From positions 1,431,001 to 1,495,000 of the forward strand of contig JAPTOF010000020.1 in the NCBI GenBank assembly GCA_028554755.1: a stretch of DNA of 64,000 nt, read 5' to 3'. Below, in pieces: positions 45,257 through 57,422 of this stretch. A model generated the notes under the pieces. That model worked only from the letters and a program-made list of their open reading frames with translations, had not been told where the DNA came from and did no database searches. The DNA comes from Cordia subcordata (lineage: Eukaryota > Streptophyta > Magnoliopsida > Boraginales > Cordiaceae). Both the position numbers and the translations under genes were made by a program. Position 1 is the stretch's first letter. Each line of letters starts with the position of its first letter.

Positions 45257-46165
45257 GAATGGACTTAACCTTCAGAATCAAACTGAACTCTCATTCCTTT
45301 CTTTGACTTTACTAACTATGATCCTTTCCTTCAACAATGCCGCCAAAAAACAAGTCGAAACAAGTCACATGCATTAGGTAGAAGACGATCCAAAAAGCAA
45401 AGGCTCACCCAACTGAAGGAAGGAGCTTTGGAAGCTTACCTTCTTATCAAAATGTACCCATGATTTAAGCTCTGATATCATGATAAAATACCACTTCATC
45501 TTAAGGTTCAAACTTGTATAAATGGATTTGTTATATTTGTTTATTGTCTTTACAAGTGAAATTGTTGAATGCCATATTTCTTATTTATTTTCATATTTTA
45601 GTGCTAATGGAAAAGGTGAGGAGAAGATAATCATGCAAACAACATACTTCAGAGAAAAGAAAAAGAAGAAAAGAAATTTTTGAATTTTACTACTACAATA
45701 CGCACCTGTACATCTCGTAGGACTCTTTTCCTGGTCTTTGCAGTTTCTTTTCTTTCCTCTAATTGTTATTCCAAGTGCTTGTCCTATTTCTCCTGAATCT
45801 TTCTATAGTTCCTTCTTTTTTTTGGTCTAACAAAAGTTTGAAGGAAATGTATACCTGAAGACTAGTGTTTCGTATCCTTATCTTGAATTAGTTTGGTTTA
45901 TCATAGTGATGTTTTTCCTTTAAAGGCTTCATCATTTAATTTGACATTTGAGGGGTGGCATGCTACTAACATTGTTATGTCTCAAAATGCAAAAAAGAAA
46001 TCATAAAATAATTGACATTCACCTAAAGATAGAAGACCGAGCTGTCCTAACAAATATCTTAAGCAAAATTAATTGCATTGAGAACTGAAGCAAAGTACAG
46101 ATGACCAAATATATGAGCCGATGTCTATATTTGTCTACGCACATCATCTTCGTTTGTTCAAGTAA
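45257..46165. other. Intergenic, no gene seen
   Basis: No feature was supported between the Copia element and the 69-bp tandem duplication. Confidence 0.45.
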
Positions 46166-46166
46166 C

Positions 46167-46304
46167 AACAGGGGTCAACTGTATAATATTACAGATGCTT
46201 ATTGGGATGTAACAATGACCAGAAAACTAAAAAGAAACAGGGGCCAACTGCATAATATTATAGATGCTTATTGGGCGGCAACAATGACCAGAAAACCAAA
46301 AAGA
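46167..46304. repeat. Two-copy 69-bp tandem duplication
   Basis: AACAGGGGTCAACTGTATAA at 46167 recurs at 46236 as AACAGGGGCCAACTGCATAA. The shared remainder of each unit includes GATGCTTATTGGG and ACAATGACCAGAAAA. Confidence 0.85.
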
Positions 46305-46557
46305 GTGGAAAAAACACAAGTACGAAAAGACCCAGGCCCAACTAGTGGTCTACTACCATACTTGAGTTTAACCAATTGGCCCAAAATGTTTAAGTCAGTG
46401 ATGACAACAATAGTGAACCTAAGACATTATAAGGTACATGCAAATCTCACACAAAACGTCGGATAGGACGTTACAACATACATCAAGCCGCAAGGGAGGC
46501 ATTTTTCTTCCAAATGCATTTTTGAAAGCGACAAGTGTACAAGATAAAGAAATATAC

Positions 46558-46900
46558 CTCAATAATGGAGGCACTTGGACAATAAAATTGAGTATATTCT
46601 GTCTCACCAATTCCTTATCTGTCGGCAAAATCTTAGATTGCTCACCTGTGTTTCATAATTCATAACCATTAACAGAAGGAGAAAAAAAAAATCATTTACA
46701 CATGTATCTGCATATTGATAGAAGGTACAAAATTTAAGAAGTATCGGCAATTTTGGCCATTACGGGCCTCGTGAGGTGACCAATTCTTGGCTATGAAGTT
46801 CTTAATATGAATACTCGCCACTTGCCCAACTGCCATATCGCCGACCCGAAGCTCAACGATCATTAGTAAGTAACACAACTCAAATTCTCTTTTCGAAGTG
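46558..46900 (-). pseudogene. Importin-beta family (SAD2/IPO7-8-like) fragment, two exons
   Basis: Plant SAD2-like importins carry cargo through nuclear pores. Two minus-strand exons match the N-terminal HEAT region. About 46890-46764 encodes GDMAVGQVASIHIKNFIAKN then WSPHEA, with a GTAATG donor. 46645-46558 encodes SKILPTDKELVRQNILNFIV then QVPPLLR, flanked by CACAG and GTATAT. The exons join in frame (phase 1), so splicing signals survive. The sequence before LLMIVE is not family-like, and no later exon (of the some 20 normally present) follows below 46558, where the tandem duplication lies. It is a truncated gene piece. Confidence 0.82.
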
Positions 46901-46904
46901 GCGG

Positions 46905-47743
46905 AAAAAGCCCCCACAAACTTCTATGTATTAGTTATCTAATTACTCGTTCAAATCCATTAATTTATTTCTCATCATCGCAAAAATCCATAATAATTTG
47001 CTAAGCCATTTTAATGCACAAATAAACAAACACATGCATAACAGTATGTGAAAGATTGAGCTAAAGTAACTAAATCCAGCTGGATTAACAAATAGCAGAG
47101 CGGTAGAACCAGATAAGAACCTTTCAAAATTCATCAATAATAAGGATTTTAACTCAACATCAAAGATAAGAAAATTTTGGAACAGCGAAGGAGAAAGATA
47201 GAGAAAGGAATGAATCAGATAGCAATTTACGAATTCTTTTGTGTGTATGCATGTGTGTCTAAGCAAGACTTTTCTTCTTCTCCTCAATTCCACCATAATC
47301 AGATACAATGTGACCCAAAAATTGCATGGGATTGTAGACCTGTCAACAAGGCTTTTTCTTTTGTTCTCTTGGCGGAACGGCGCCGTTCGCAAACCTATTG
47401 TACGAAGAAGAAAAGTGAGGTTTGCTTCTTGTATAAAATGGTAAAAAAAAAAAAAAAAAGCTTTTTTTGAAAAAAGTAAAAGAAAATTGTAATAAGAGTT
47501 AGATTAAATTTGAAAAGGAAAAAAAAATTAAAACTTTATAAAAACACTCAATTACATTTTTTTTTTTTCAGAAACCATAATACGTATATTATTTTCTTAA
47601 ATCACTTTTGCATCTAAAACATAGTTATTCAATTGTGTGATCATATAAACAAAGTTATTAATTGTGCGATCACTAATCCTTGTCTCTTTGCACAATCAAG
47701 ATGGTTGATCAATATATTTTGAGGTGTAAATCCGTTACACATC
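46905..47743. other. No gene supported
   Basis: A 149-codon minus-strand open frame (47392-46943) has no family features and is low in complexity. It is not counted as a gene. Confidence 0.4.
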
Positions 47744-47757
47744 AATATTAACATTAG

Positions 47758-49500
47758 AGCGTATGACACCATTGACTGGGAATTTGTTTTGACGACCCTT
47801 AGAACTCTCAAGTTCCCGAGTATTTTTATGAAATGGATTGTGCATCACCACACCAACATTCTCACTGACTCTGAATGACAGTTTTCATAAGTAATTTAAA
47901 GTGGTTTGAGGGTTGAGACAAGGGACCCATCCCTCTATCTCTTTATTTTGGGCATGCAGGTCTTTTCGGGAATTATGGAAAAGGTGGCGGATAGCAAGAA
48001 ATTTTCTTTTCACCCTAAATACCATCGCATCTAGATTAATCATCTTTCCTTCACCGATGATGTTCTTATCTTTGTGCGAGCTGATACTGATTCGCTGTTG
48101 CTTATGAAGAAAGGCCTTGCTCTCTTCCAAAAACTCTCTGGCATTACAATTAGCATGGAAAAAACTAAATTCTTTCTGGGGGATGCAACATGGAAAAAAC
48201 ATTGGAAGTTGGAAATATCCTTGGCCTCTCTAGGGGCACCTTACCTGTCAATCAAAGATTGTGATCTCCTAATTCACAAGATTACAGTGAGAATTGAGGG
48301 ATGGACTACAAAGTGGTTGACCTTCACAAGTAGAACTCAACTTATCAACTCCGTGCTTGGAAATATCAATGCATATTGGTCAAATGTTCATGCTATCCAA
48401 AGGGGTTATCAAAAACATTGAGAGCAAACTTGCAAGGTTCCTTTGGTCTGGAGGATTGACTTGCTGAACGAAGGTAAAAGTCTCTTGGAAGGAAATTTGT
48501 CAAATGAGGGGTGAGGGTAGACTAGGTATTCGAAGGCTTGAATGCTCCAACATAGCAGCGGCATTTGGGTACTTATGGATGATTATTTTTTGCCATTGCT
48601 CGATCTGGACTAAATGGGTCAAAGCTTATCACCTCCGTAATTCTAATATGTGGGAGGTTCAGACTCCCTCTAATGGAGCTTGGTATTGGCGGCACCTGAT
48701 TAAGGCTCGTGAGAAATTCAGAGACTTTGTCTTACAACACAACAATAGCCTACTTTGGCTTGGTAACTCCTTGGGGAAATTTAATGCTGAATCAGCCTAG
48801 AATGTGACTAGGGAATATTTTATATCATTGAATGATCTAGGATTGTCGAGAAATAGAACTGACTAATCCTAAGTCAAAGGGTCGAGAAACTCAACGCCAC
48901 TATTCTTGAACAACTCTAGTCTAGGAATCATATTCCCAAACATGCATTTCATACTCAGATTTTTGGAAGGACCGTGCTCCCACCAAAGCTGGATTGTTGG
49001 AATACGGATTGAATGTTGCTCCTCAATGCTTTTTCTGCTAGAGAGGAAGTGAAGATATAAGTCACTTATTTTTTTAGTGTAATTTTACTCAGAGAATATG
49101 GAGAAGAATTACAAAGCTTCGAGAGGGCCACATTGGATTAACCACTGGAAGGATATCACATACTGGATTAAGGAAATATGTAGGAGAAATTCTCTCAAGT
49201 CTTTCATTATCTTACTGGCTTTTGTGACGTTAATCTGCCACATTTGGCTGGAGAGGAATGGAAGAATGCATTTGCAAACTGCTAGGACTGAAGATCACAT
49301 TTATGATGCTATTATTTTGATGTTAAGTGTGAAGTTGGTAGGAAGGAAATGTATAGAGACAACATTATCAACAGGAATCTGTGTAGGTACTAAAATTTGG
49401 ATGTTGGACTCTATTACAGAGTAGGTGGTGCTGTTGGTGTATGTTGTCAGTCATAAAGTTTTTGTGCTTAATACAAATACTTGCCAACTTAGAAAAAAAA
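47758..49500 (+). mobile_element. 5'-truncated LINE (L1-type)
   Basis: The element begins inside the reverse transcriptase (AYDTIDWEFVLTTLRTLKF), continues with SFTDDVLIFVRADTDSLLLM (the FADD catalytic box, A to T), then ITISMEKTKFFLG and GWTTKWLTFTSRTQLINSVL. A zf-RVT like C-terminal part follows (SEDISHLFF, then an RIW-like motif) and an end near 49424. Stops and frameshifts are frequent. It closes with a poly-A tail at 49493-49502. AATATTAACATTAG (47744-47757) and AATATGAACATTAG (49501-49514) form a 14-bp target duplication with one mismatch. Truncation at the 5' end and the A-tail are typical of target-primed reverse transcription. Confidence 0.9.
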
Positions 49501-49514
49501 AATATGAACATTAG

Positions 49515-51766
49515 TTTCGCAAATGCAAGTTGAATTGAGATATGTTCTCTCATCTCTTTGTAGATTGTAGCAATGAGATCATATATTCATTTATACCATA
49601 TATATGTGTGGGCGTGCGCCTTTGAGTGTGTATTTATTTATCTATTTATTTATGACAATCTAGAAATTCAAATGTACTTAATAAATGCATTGAACCATAA
49701 AGTTCCTATATATGAATGTTGTTTATAGATCATTTTCAGTCAAGAATCTATATATCATTTTCAGTCAAGAACTAATATAAGATTGAATGATACTTGTTTA
49801 GTAACTATTAGGTTATGTACAATCCGAATTACAAGGTGAGTACTCCTTAATTTTTTAAATTGAAATATATTTTACTTATCAATTGATTATTTAATTGATA
49901 TTGACTTTTTTTATTATATTTTAACAATTATTTTTTAATTTAATTGATGCCAACGTGATACTTGGCAACAAATGTTCAAACTGAAACTATTTTAGTATCT
50001 ATAAATTAATTAACGAATTAAATTTGTATGCTTGCCCCTATGTGCTTTATTTTCTATTTATTTATGATCGATTAGCCATTCAAATGTTTGAGAACTGAGA
50101 TAAATGGAAGAGATTAAATGATGTTTATCTATTAATTATTAGATCATCTGTAATTCAAATACAAGAGTGAATAATTTTAAATATTTTTGGAAATGATATA
50201 TAGTTACCTATTTATTATTTATTTAGTTAATATTAGTTGATACTTGTGTATATCATGTAGACCAAAAAAATGAAAAATGAAACACGTATAACCACAATAA
50301 TTCAATAAAACAACAAATATGATGTTTCAAATCATACAATTGGAACTCCATAAATGGAATAACCTGTGATGGTGATAACATGTTGATAAAGGCATAGCCT
50401 TACTTGTTCTTCACAATCACAATAAAAATTGTAAGACGTCATAACTCAGTGAACATATGAAATGCAGTAAAAAGCACAAGAAATTACCTCTCCTTTTCCA
50501 TAAAGAGCAAAAGAGTTTAGAACTTAAGCTAGCCTTCTGCTGTAGTAACAACGGTCAAGAGATGGAAAATGTACAAGATAGCATATAAAATCCAATGCAA
50601 TTTTCCCACGGTTCCGTATGTCAAGCTTACATTACTTTTAGTCTCTAACTAATTGCTTTACGAGAGAGTTTGGAGATTGTCTTTTTCCGTCCAATTGGAT
50701 GCATGCTGCACTTTTTTAAGCACTTCTTTTTTATTTTATCCGTCATTTTTTTTTTTTTGTCCAAGGTAATTGCTTTATAAAAAAAAAAAAAAAACATATT
50801 ACAAATGGCCTTAGTCGATGCCACAAGGGGGCAGATCATGAGAAAGGAGAGGGAGAAATGGGGGTAAAATATTGATGTTCCAATCAAGAGGTAACGAGCC
50901 ATTCCAACAAGCTTAAACTATCTAATCTGCGGTGATGTTGCCTTCTCCACAAACAAGAGAAAAGCAGATGCAGAAAGTAGCTTGGCAAAGCGAGTGAAAC
51001 TTCGAGATGACCTAACGGATTTCCACCGGGGAACAAAGGAGTCCTTCGCGAATCAATGGACAAAGAGGTGCACCAATTGACAAGTAGGGCCGCTTCGAGT
51101 GAATCAATCGACAAGCAGGTGCATCCTAACATAAATCATAATTTTTCTTTTTTCTATTGGGTAAAGAACTTGATTACAATTGACAATGACGACTAGATCA
51201 ATGTAACGAAAGATAATATGCTACAGTTAGTATTAGATAATCATGTCAAACCCTCATCAAGATTGCATTGATTAGGCTTGGATTACTTAATTTTTTGTGC
51301 TTATATGACTTCAATATTTTGAAAGATAACATGTTACATTTAGTATTAGATAGTCATGCCACACCCCTTATCTATCAACGATCATAAAAATAGTAAATCT
51401 ACCAAAACATGAGATTCGAAATATATTTCATCGCATGGCTTTGCGCTTCCTTTTTTTTCCCCTAGTTCAAAATATATCACGTTCCAAAATATTCTTAAAG
51501 AATACCACGCCACCGCACTAAATCGAGACGACAGAAGGCACCGGAACTATCATAAACTATATACACAGTCCACAACGTTTAAGATACCGCAAATATCTAG
51601 AAGCCACTAAACCAACAGAACAAAGCGACATCATCTTACTCAAGTCAATAATTAAAGTCTCCAAAAGTATGGACTTATTACATGTCTAAAACCAACGTCA
51701 CCACGATAACCACAACCAAGCCTAAGCTATCACTACAAACAGCAGTACCTGAGATCTTGCATATAC
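49515..51766. other. Intergenic, with degenerate repeats and one GC-richer patch
   Basis: A diverged direct repeat is visible between about 49570-49870 and 50040-50250 (the TATTTATTTATGA segment, and the TCTATTAATTATTAGATCAT segment against its counterpart). Positions 50884-51132 are GC-richer, with frames open on both strands (plus: NKRKADAESSLAKRVKLRDD), but no family was recognised. The 3' untranslated part of the small gene lies at the right end. Confidence 0.4.
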
Positions 51767-52819
51767 TCACTCTTGTACTCCATTTTGTTGCAGCAAAGCC
51801 AACCTGATTCCAATTATTTCATTGAAGTTAAACGCAGTTACATAGGTCCAAATGTTAAACCATAGAAAAGAAGGCACTGAAAGTTAAACATTTCAAACCT
51901 TGTCTCATTGAGTTTTTCAATCTCTCTTTCCAAAGCTCTTTTCTCACCCCTGCCATAACATCAATAATGTGAAAAGGAGAGGAAAAAGTTTATTAACAAA
52001 ATCTTTTGAAGTCCAGACCAAAAAAAAATGTGTTATAAGGGGGCGAAAAAAAAAAAAAGACAGTAATTATAGATCAAACCTCAATTTCTCCACACCATTT
52101 CCTTCTTCACATAAAGTCCTAGAAAAGCATCAAATATCAAAAAGTGCACTACAGCAAAAAAAACAGCTTATCCACTGAAATAACAAAAGAAAGTAATTGC
52201 CATGTCAAACCTTGCATATTCTTTAAATGCTGCATTATGTGCACTATCAAAAAACCAATATGTATCAGAAAATTGAACCAGAAGAAAACTAAAACTCTTA
52301 TTCGCATTAATTTAATGCTTCATAACACAATTGTTTCCCTTCTAACAACATGAACCAATCAAACTTAAATTCCAGTAAAAATAGAAGAAAAATACGAAAT
52401 GAAAATCATATTATTACCGTACTGGAGCCAAAGAATAGCGATTTACATACCTAACAATTCAAGAACCATGGAAGAAGAAAATGTGTTAATATGAAAGAAA
52501 TATTACTAGAAGAGCAAATAAAAAACAAAAAGGAACAGCACATGAGGTTCAAAAGTCGGAAAATGAGAAAAGAAGTAGAGGTAAATAAATAAATTTTACA
52601 AACCACTCAACAGCAAATGGAATTGGAGCCCCTGCTACCAACACCAAGAAGATTTTAACTGTAGGCAAAGGGCACCACAAAAACAAAACCTTGTTAATAT
52701 GAAGATCAAATTAAAAGGCCATCAATAAAGAATGTTACGAGTCATTCTGAAACTTTACGAGGGATATTGCTTGGCACAGTTCGGTAGGCTGGTAGAAGAA
52801 AGGGTGGTGGACGAAACAT
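51767..52819 (-). CDS. Small seven-exon gene, 102 aa, unknown function
   Basis: No single frame shows this gene. Coding exons on the minus strand are 52819-52759 (ATG in GAGAATGTTTCG), 52658-52604, 52450-52418, 52243-52211, 52118-52080, 51949-51899 and 51803-51767 (ending CAAGAGTGA). All borders are AG/GT. The first intron is phase 1, the other five are phase 2, and every junction keeps frame without a stop. The product starts MFRPPPFLLPAYRTVP. It has a hydrophobic stretch at about residues 21-37 (LKIFLVLVAGAPIPF), then YVNRYSLAPVR, and a charged helical C-terminus (GEKRALEREIEKLNE, ending QQNGVQE). It looks like a small membrane-anchored protein with a coiled tail. I do not know the family. 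It is the best-supported intact gene in the window. Confidence 0.82.
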
Positions 52820-54203
52820 TCTCCTACAAATTACAAACAAAAAAAGAAAACTTACTGAAAGATAAAATTGAGCACCATACCTAAGTAAAAGGTCCATAAG
52901 GTCTATTTCCACAGGTAACAACCAAAGTTGCTAGCATATATTCTTTTACAGTCATCATAATACATTATTACTTCATATATATATTTATATCAAAATAAAA
53001 TACGTAGACAAATTTACTAAAAGCATGCATAACCACCTACTGTAAAGCCCACAACATTCAATGATTCAAACCACATCACTAAAATGTTCTTTTCTTCAAT
53101 TTTAATGAATCCAGGAACCTTGTAAGAACATTTGTGAGTTCTTAAAATTTAGATAGCTAACACATAGAATTGTATTGTCAACCTCTTAGAAGAGGTTATG
53201 ATATTCCTTTCAATGACGACTTCATTGCTAGCAATTTAAAGAAAAAATTACATATTCCAAAAACTACATCCTAAAATGGTAATATAGGGCATATTAAGAA
53301 AAATGAAAATATTTTTGTATTGGTCAATAACTTCAAACTTTCATTTAAAGATCAGTAACAAAAAAGTTATCTCAACACGTCTCTCAGACATAGTCGTGAT
53401 GTACAATATCTTTAATCTCAACACAGACATTTACATTCATTTACATTCCAGTCTAAAGGAAGTTGACCAAATTGCAAATTAGATATACAATCAAAATGCA
53501 GTGTACTACCAAAACAGAATATCTCTCATTTTTCCTCATTGACAGAGCTGTATCAAACCTTCTTGATAAGCAAATGCATAAGATTAAAGAAAACATAAGG
53601 ACTTTAAAAGTCTTAAATTGACATTATTTCTCACTCCACATAATCAAAAACCTGTACGATAATGAGAAATCGATTAATCAAAAATAATCAATTGATAATG
53701 AGAATCGACATTTTTCCTCATAAGAAACTAAATCAAGCAAATCCCAAAAAAAACAATAATGAGAATCGGTTAATCAAAAATAGTTATGAAGTATCTAAAT
53801 CTGAATAAAAATAATAGATAACAAAACATTTTTCACTTTCAGTTGCACATAAACACTCTTTACACTGTTTTCCATATTTATTATTTTAAACAAATAATAA
53901 ATACTGAGAGATTGAAATTTTGATTTAATTTTGGAACTTTTTTAATTAATTTATCAATAATAAAAACGATAAAGTTGATTATTTAGAAAACGAACAAAAC
54001 CCTAAAACGAATCGAAAAAGCAACGGTGATGATTTGAAATGCAATCACTTAACGAGAATAATCAAGATTTGAGACAAAATCATATAGATAGAGTCCTTAT
54101 ATATATTATATTTTGAAAAACCAAAATTAGATATATGAAAAAAAAAAAGGTTGTTGGCATTCGATTAAGCAATAAGAGAATGAAAGAACGAAAGATTTCT
54201 TAC

Positions 54204-54330
54204 TCGAACTCTGCAACGGAGTCGACGGCTAGATCTGATTGTCGATTAAGCAAGTTCCGATGGCTTCTTTTTTTTTTTTTTTCTTCTTTTTTTAAGATCT
54301 GGGAGATGGGAATGAAAGACAAAGCTTAGG
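54204..54330 (-). promoter_or_regulatory. Probable 5' untranslated exon of the 102-aa gene
   Basis: Reading the minus strand, a leader containing a pyrimidine/purine run and ending CGTTGCAGAGTTCGA is followed by GTAAGA, a strong donor at 54203. The first acceptor downstream in a good context is TTTGTAG at 52824, right before the coding exon. This leaves a leader intron of about 1.4 kb (52824-54203). The upstream DNA at 54360-54470 is locally GC-richer and may be the core promoter. Confidence 0.5.
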
Positions 54331-54479
54331 GTTAAAAGAGATAAGTTATAACGTTACTTTTTTCAGTCTCACCCGTGGTGGTCCGTCCGTATCACTGGCG
54401 GGTCATTTCATTTTTACGGGTTAAACGATTTGAGCCGTGGTCTCGACCCATTTTGTCAGCTCTAGACATTTTAAATTTA

Positions 54480-54745
54480 TAATTTTGAATTGCATTTGAT
54501 TAGACATTTTGGATCTATTTAATTTGAATTGACTTTTCATCCGTTAGAATATACCTTTTCATGAAAATATATAATTTTTTTTTATAATTATTATTTGAAT
54601 TAGCTTTCTAAAGTGAAAGCTGAAACTCTTAAAAAAGAAGTTTAATTTAAATTTTTTTCTCAAAAACCAAAAATTTTGAAATTCTAAAATGATACTGTAA
54701 GGGAAAAAAAAAGTTTTTTCTTTGAAAACCAATCCAAAGATACCT
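54480..54745. mobile_element. MITE-like element, degenerate
   Basis: An AT-rich stretch with AGCTTTCTAAAGTGAAAGCT-like palindromes ends in GAAAACCAATCCAAAG. That is the inverted form of the GTTTGGATTGG end found at 12238. The boundaries are not fixed. Confidence 0.3.
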
Positions 54746-55362
54746 TAATATATGTCGTAATATAATTTCTTTGGTGGGGGATAGACATACGATGTCAAAT
54801 ACCATACAATTAAGAGTAAATTACGTTTTACTTCTCATTTTTTTGTTAAAGAGATCTTTTTTATGTTTATTAAGGCTTCCTTGGACAAAAATCTACCTGT
54901 CAATGTTATTAGAATATTTAACACACTTTAGCATTACCATCCCAAGAATTTTTTTTTTTTTCTTTTTCGCGAGGAAAGTGAGTGGTTTTTTGTATTAATG
55001 AATCAATGATGTACAAAAGCACAAGATGCACAAAAAGGACCTATACAAGTATTTCTTCTATCCCCTGATTTATAAAGTGTTCTATTTATATAAGAGGAAG
55101 TGAACTTTTTCTAACAATACATTTAATGTGTATATGATTCAAAATGGATAAGAAGAGTCGCTCCTTCATTTTGGCTCCAAGAATTGAATAAGGATAAATC
55201 ACATTGATTTAAGTGACTAAAATTATTTCTCATAAGATTGATATCCTAAATTCGAATCCCATGAATAACAGGTTATTGGATGGAGTTAAGGAGCTAAAAG
55301 GGGGGAAAAAACAAAGATAAAAATATATAACTAAAAGGTGTGCAATTCTTTAAAATATAAGG

Positions 55363-56117
55363 GCATGTTTGACGCAATTAGCAGATTAGATAACGAATAG
55401 CTATTTGAGTAGCGGATAGCTGTTTGAGTAATAGATAACTTTTGAGTTTTAGCTACTAGTAGATAGCTGTTTTACTAGCGGATTGTGTTAGATGTGTTCA
55501 ATAAAATTAACTATTATGTTAACTAGTAAATATAAAATAAAAAAAAGACATTGGTATAACATTATTATTATTATTATGATTATTATTATTATTGAAATAG
55601 TTAGGATTATTTATTTTATAAATAAATATATGTTTCTTAAAATAACATTTCATTAGAAAAGCATAATAACATTACTCTTTCTGATAAATTAATTTTATTA
55701 ATATTATAAACAAATATGTTTTTATTATAAAAATATTTTTTATTGATTGAAAATTTATATTTTCTAAGAAAAATAATAAGTAGAAAATAAGACCTATACT
55801 TTTTAATATATTTTTATGTGAATAAAATTTAAAATTAATTTTTGTCTTATTTTATACTTGTATTTATGAAAGAAAATATAAAAATGTATAGAAAGATTGG
55901 ATGGACATCAAAAGTGTCAAAAAGATATTAGAGGGAAGGTAGTATTGCCAAAAGAAAGATGAAACATTAACCTCTACTTTGAAACGTTAATATATTAACT
56001 TTTCATAAATGCTACTTCAAATACTATTTGTAATAAAAAAAACTACTTAAAACACTGTCTTACCGAAGAACCAAAATGATAGGAAGTAGCTAATCACTAC
56101 TCAAAACATTGTATAAG
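55363..56117. mobile_element. Degenerate MITE-like insertion in unit I
   Basis: It starts GGGCATGTTTGACGCAATTAGC after TAA. A weakly complementary end (GCTAATCACTACTCAAAACA) lies near 56090-56112, followed by TATAAG. It occupies the same site as the better preserved element in unit II, but the termini have decayed. Confidence 0.3.
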
Positions 56118-57422
56118 ATATAAAATTAGATATTTAAAAAAAATAGATACAAAATTAAATATTTAAAAATTAAAATTAAAAAAATTTATAATTCACAACT
56201 AAGATGGAGTAATTAAAACTTTATAATTTAAAATTATTAAGGTTAAAAATTAAAAAAAGAAAAGTAAAAACTAAAAATAAAATGATAAAATACTAAATAT
56301 TACAAAATAAAAAAATTATAAATGCCAAAAAAAACTAAAAATTTAATTAATAATTTATATTTTATAATTTATTATTTAATCACAAAATTATATTGAATTT
56401 TTTATTTTTTAGAGACCATATGTGTTTTTGTGTGTGTATATATGTAGATGTCTATTACGTTTCTTTGGTCGAAATTTACGGGCCGACACATTGACATCAT
56501 AATATGTTTCCGTATAGCATTCGAAGAACCAAGGATAAATCAGATCATCTTTTCGATATTAAACAAGGAAAACAATTCTAAAAGACTCGATAAACTTTTT
56601 CAAAATCAAATACTTTACATATTGAAGTGTTAAAAACACCTTTTTTTCAGGCAAAATGCACATTTCCTTTCTTGATTCATCTAATTAGCTTATTAGACTT
56701 GTATTTAAAGACTTGACATCGTCACTTTACTTTTTCAGAGGTGACATGCTTTCATGGTTTATCTAATTAACTTATTAGACTTGTATTTGAAGACTTGACA
56801 TCGCCACCATACCTTTTAAAAGGTGACATATTACTATGTACTTTATACAATTAGTTGATTGCCTCTATGATTTGTCTAATTAATTGAAAACTCTCTTGCA
56901 TTTTTGAAACTTCACTTATAATATACATTAGGTTATTTAGATGTAAAACATTTAGAGTATTATGTACAAACTTTTAACAAGTATGGAGGCTAATATAGTA
57001 AGTTTTAAAACAAACAGGTTAATCAATTAATTAGGTTAATTAAGTTATGTGAATAACATAACACCTCTCCCCCTCTCTCTCCCTCTTCTCAAGTTTTGAG
57101 TAACCAGATTTCTAATTTTTAGTTGAAATAATCAAATTTTTATAAATTATAAAAAAAATGAAATACACGTACACAAATAATAAAATTTACCTACAAAAAT
57201 ATAAATCCATAAATTAAAAAAGAATATTTAAAGGTCAAAATAATATAACATGATATTGAAAATTTGATAGCATAAATAGATAATTTATTGAGAGAAGGAA
57301 AATAGTAAAAACGAAAAAGAAATTGATAGAGATAAATCAAGAGAAAAAAAATTAAAGGCTGTGGGGGAAAATGTGAATTCTAAATTTTTTAGTACTTATT
57401 TTAATTGATAGGAGTAACCGTT

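Noticed and set aside
46943..47392. 149-codon minus-strand open frame
   Set aside because: It has no domain, an unusual mix of hydrophobic runs, and AT-rich low-complexity composition. No splice or start context supports it.
55246..55262. TTCGAATCCC, like a tRNA B box
   Set aside because: No cloverleaf or A box at the right spacing could be drawn, so no tRNA or SINE was called.
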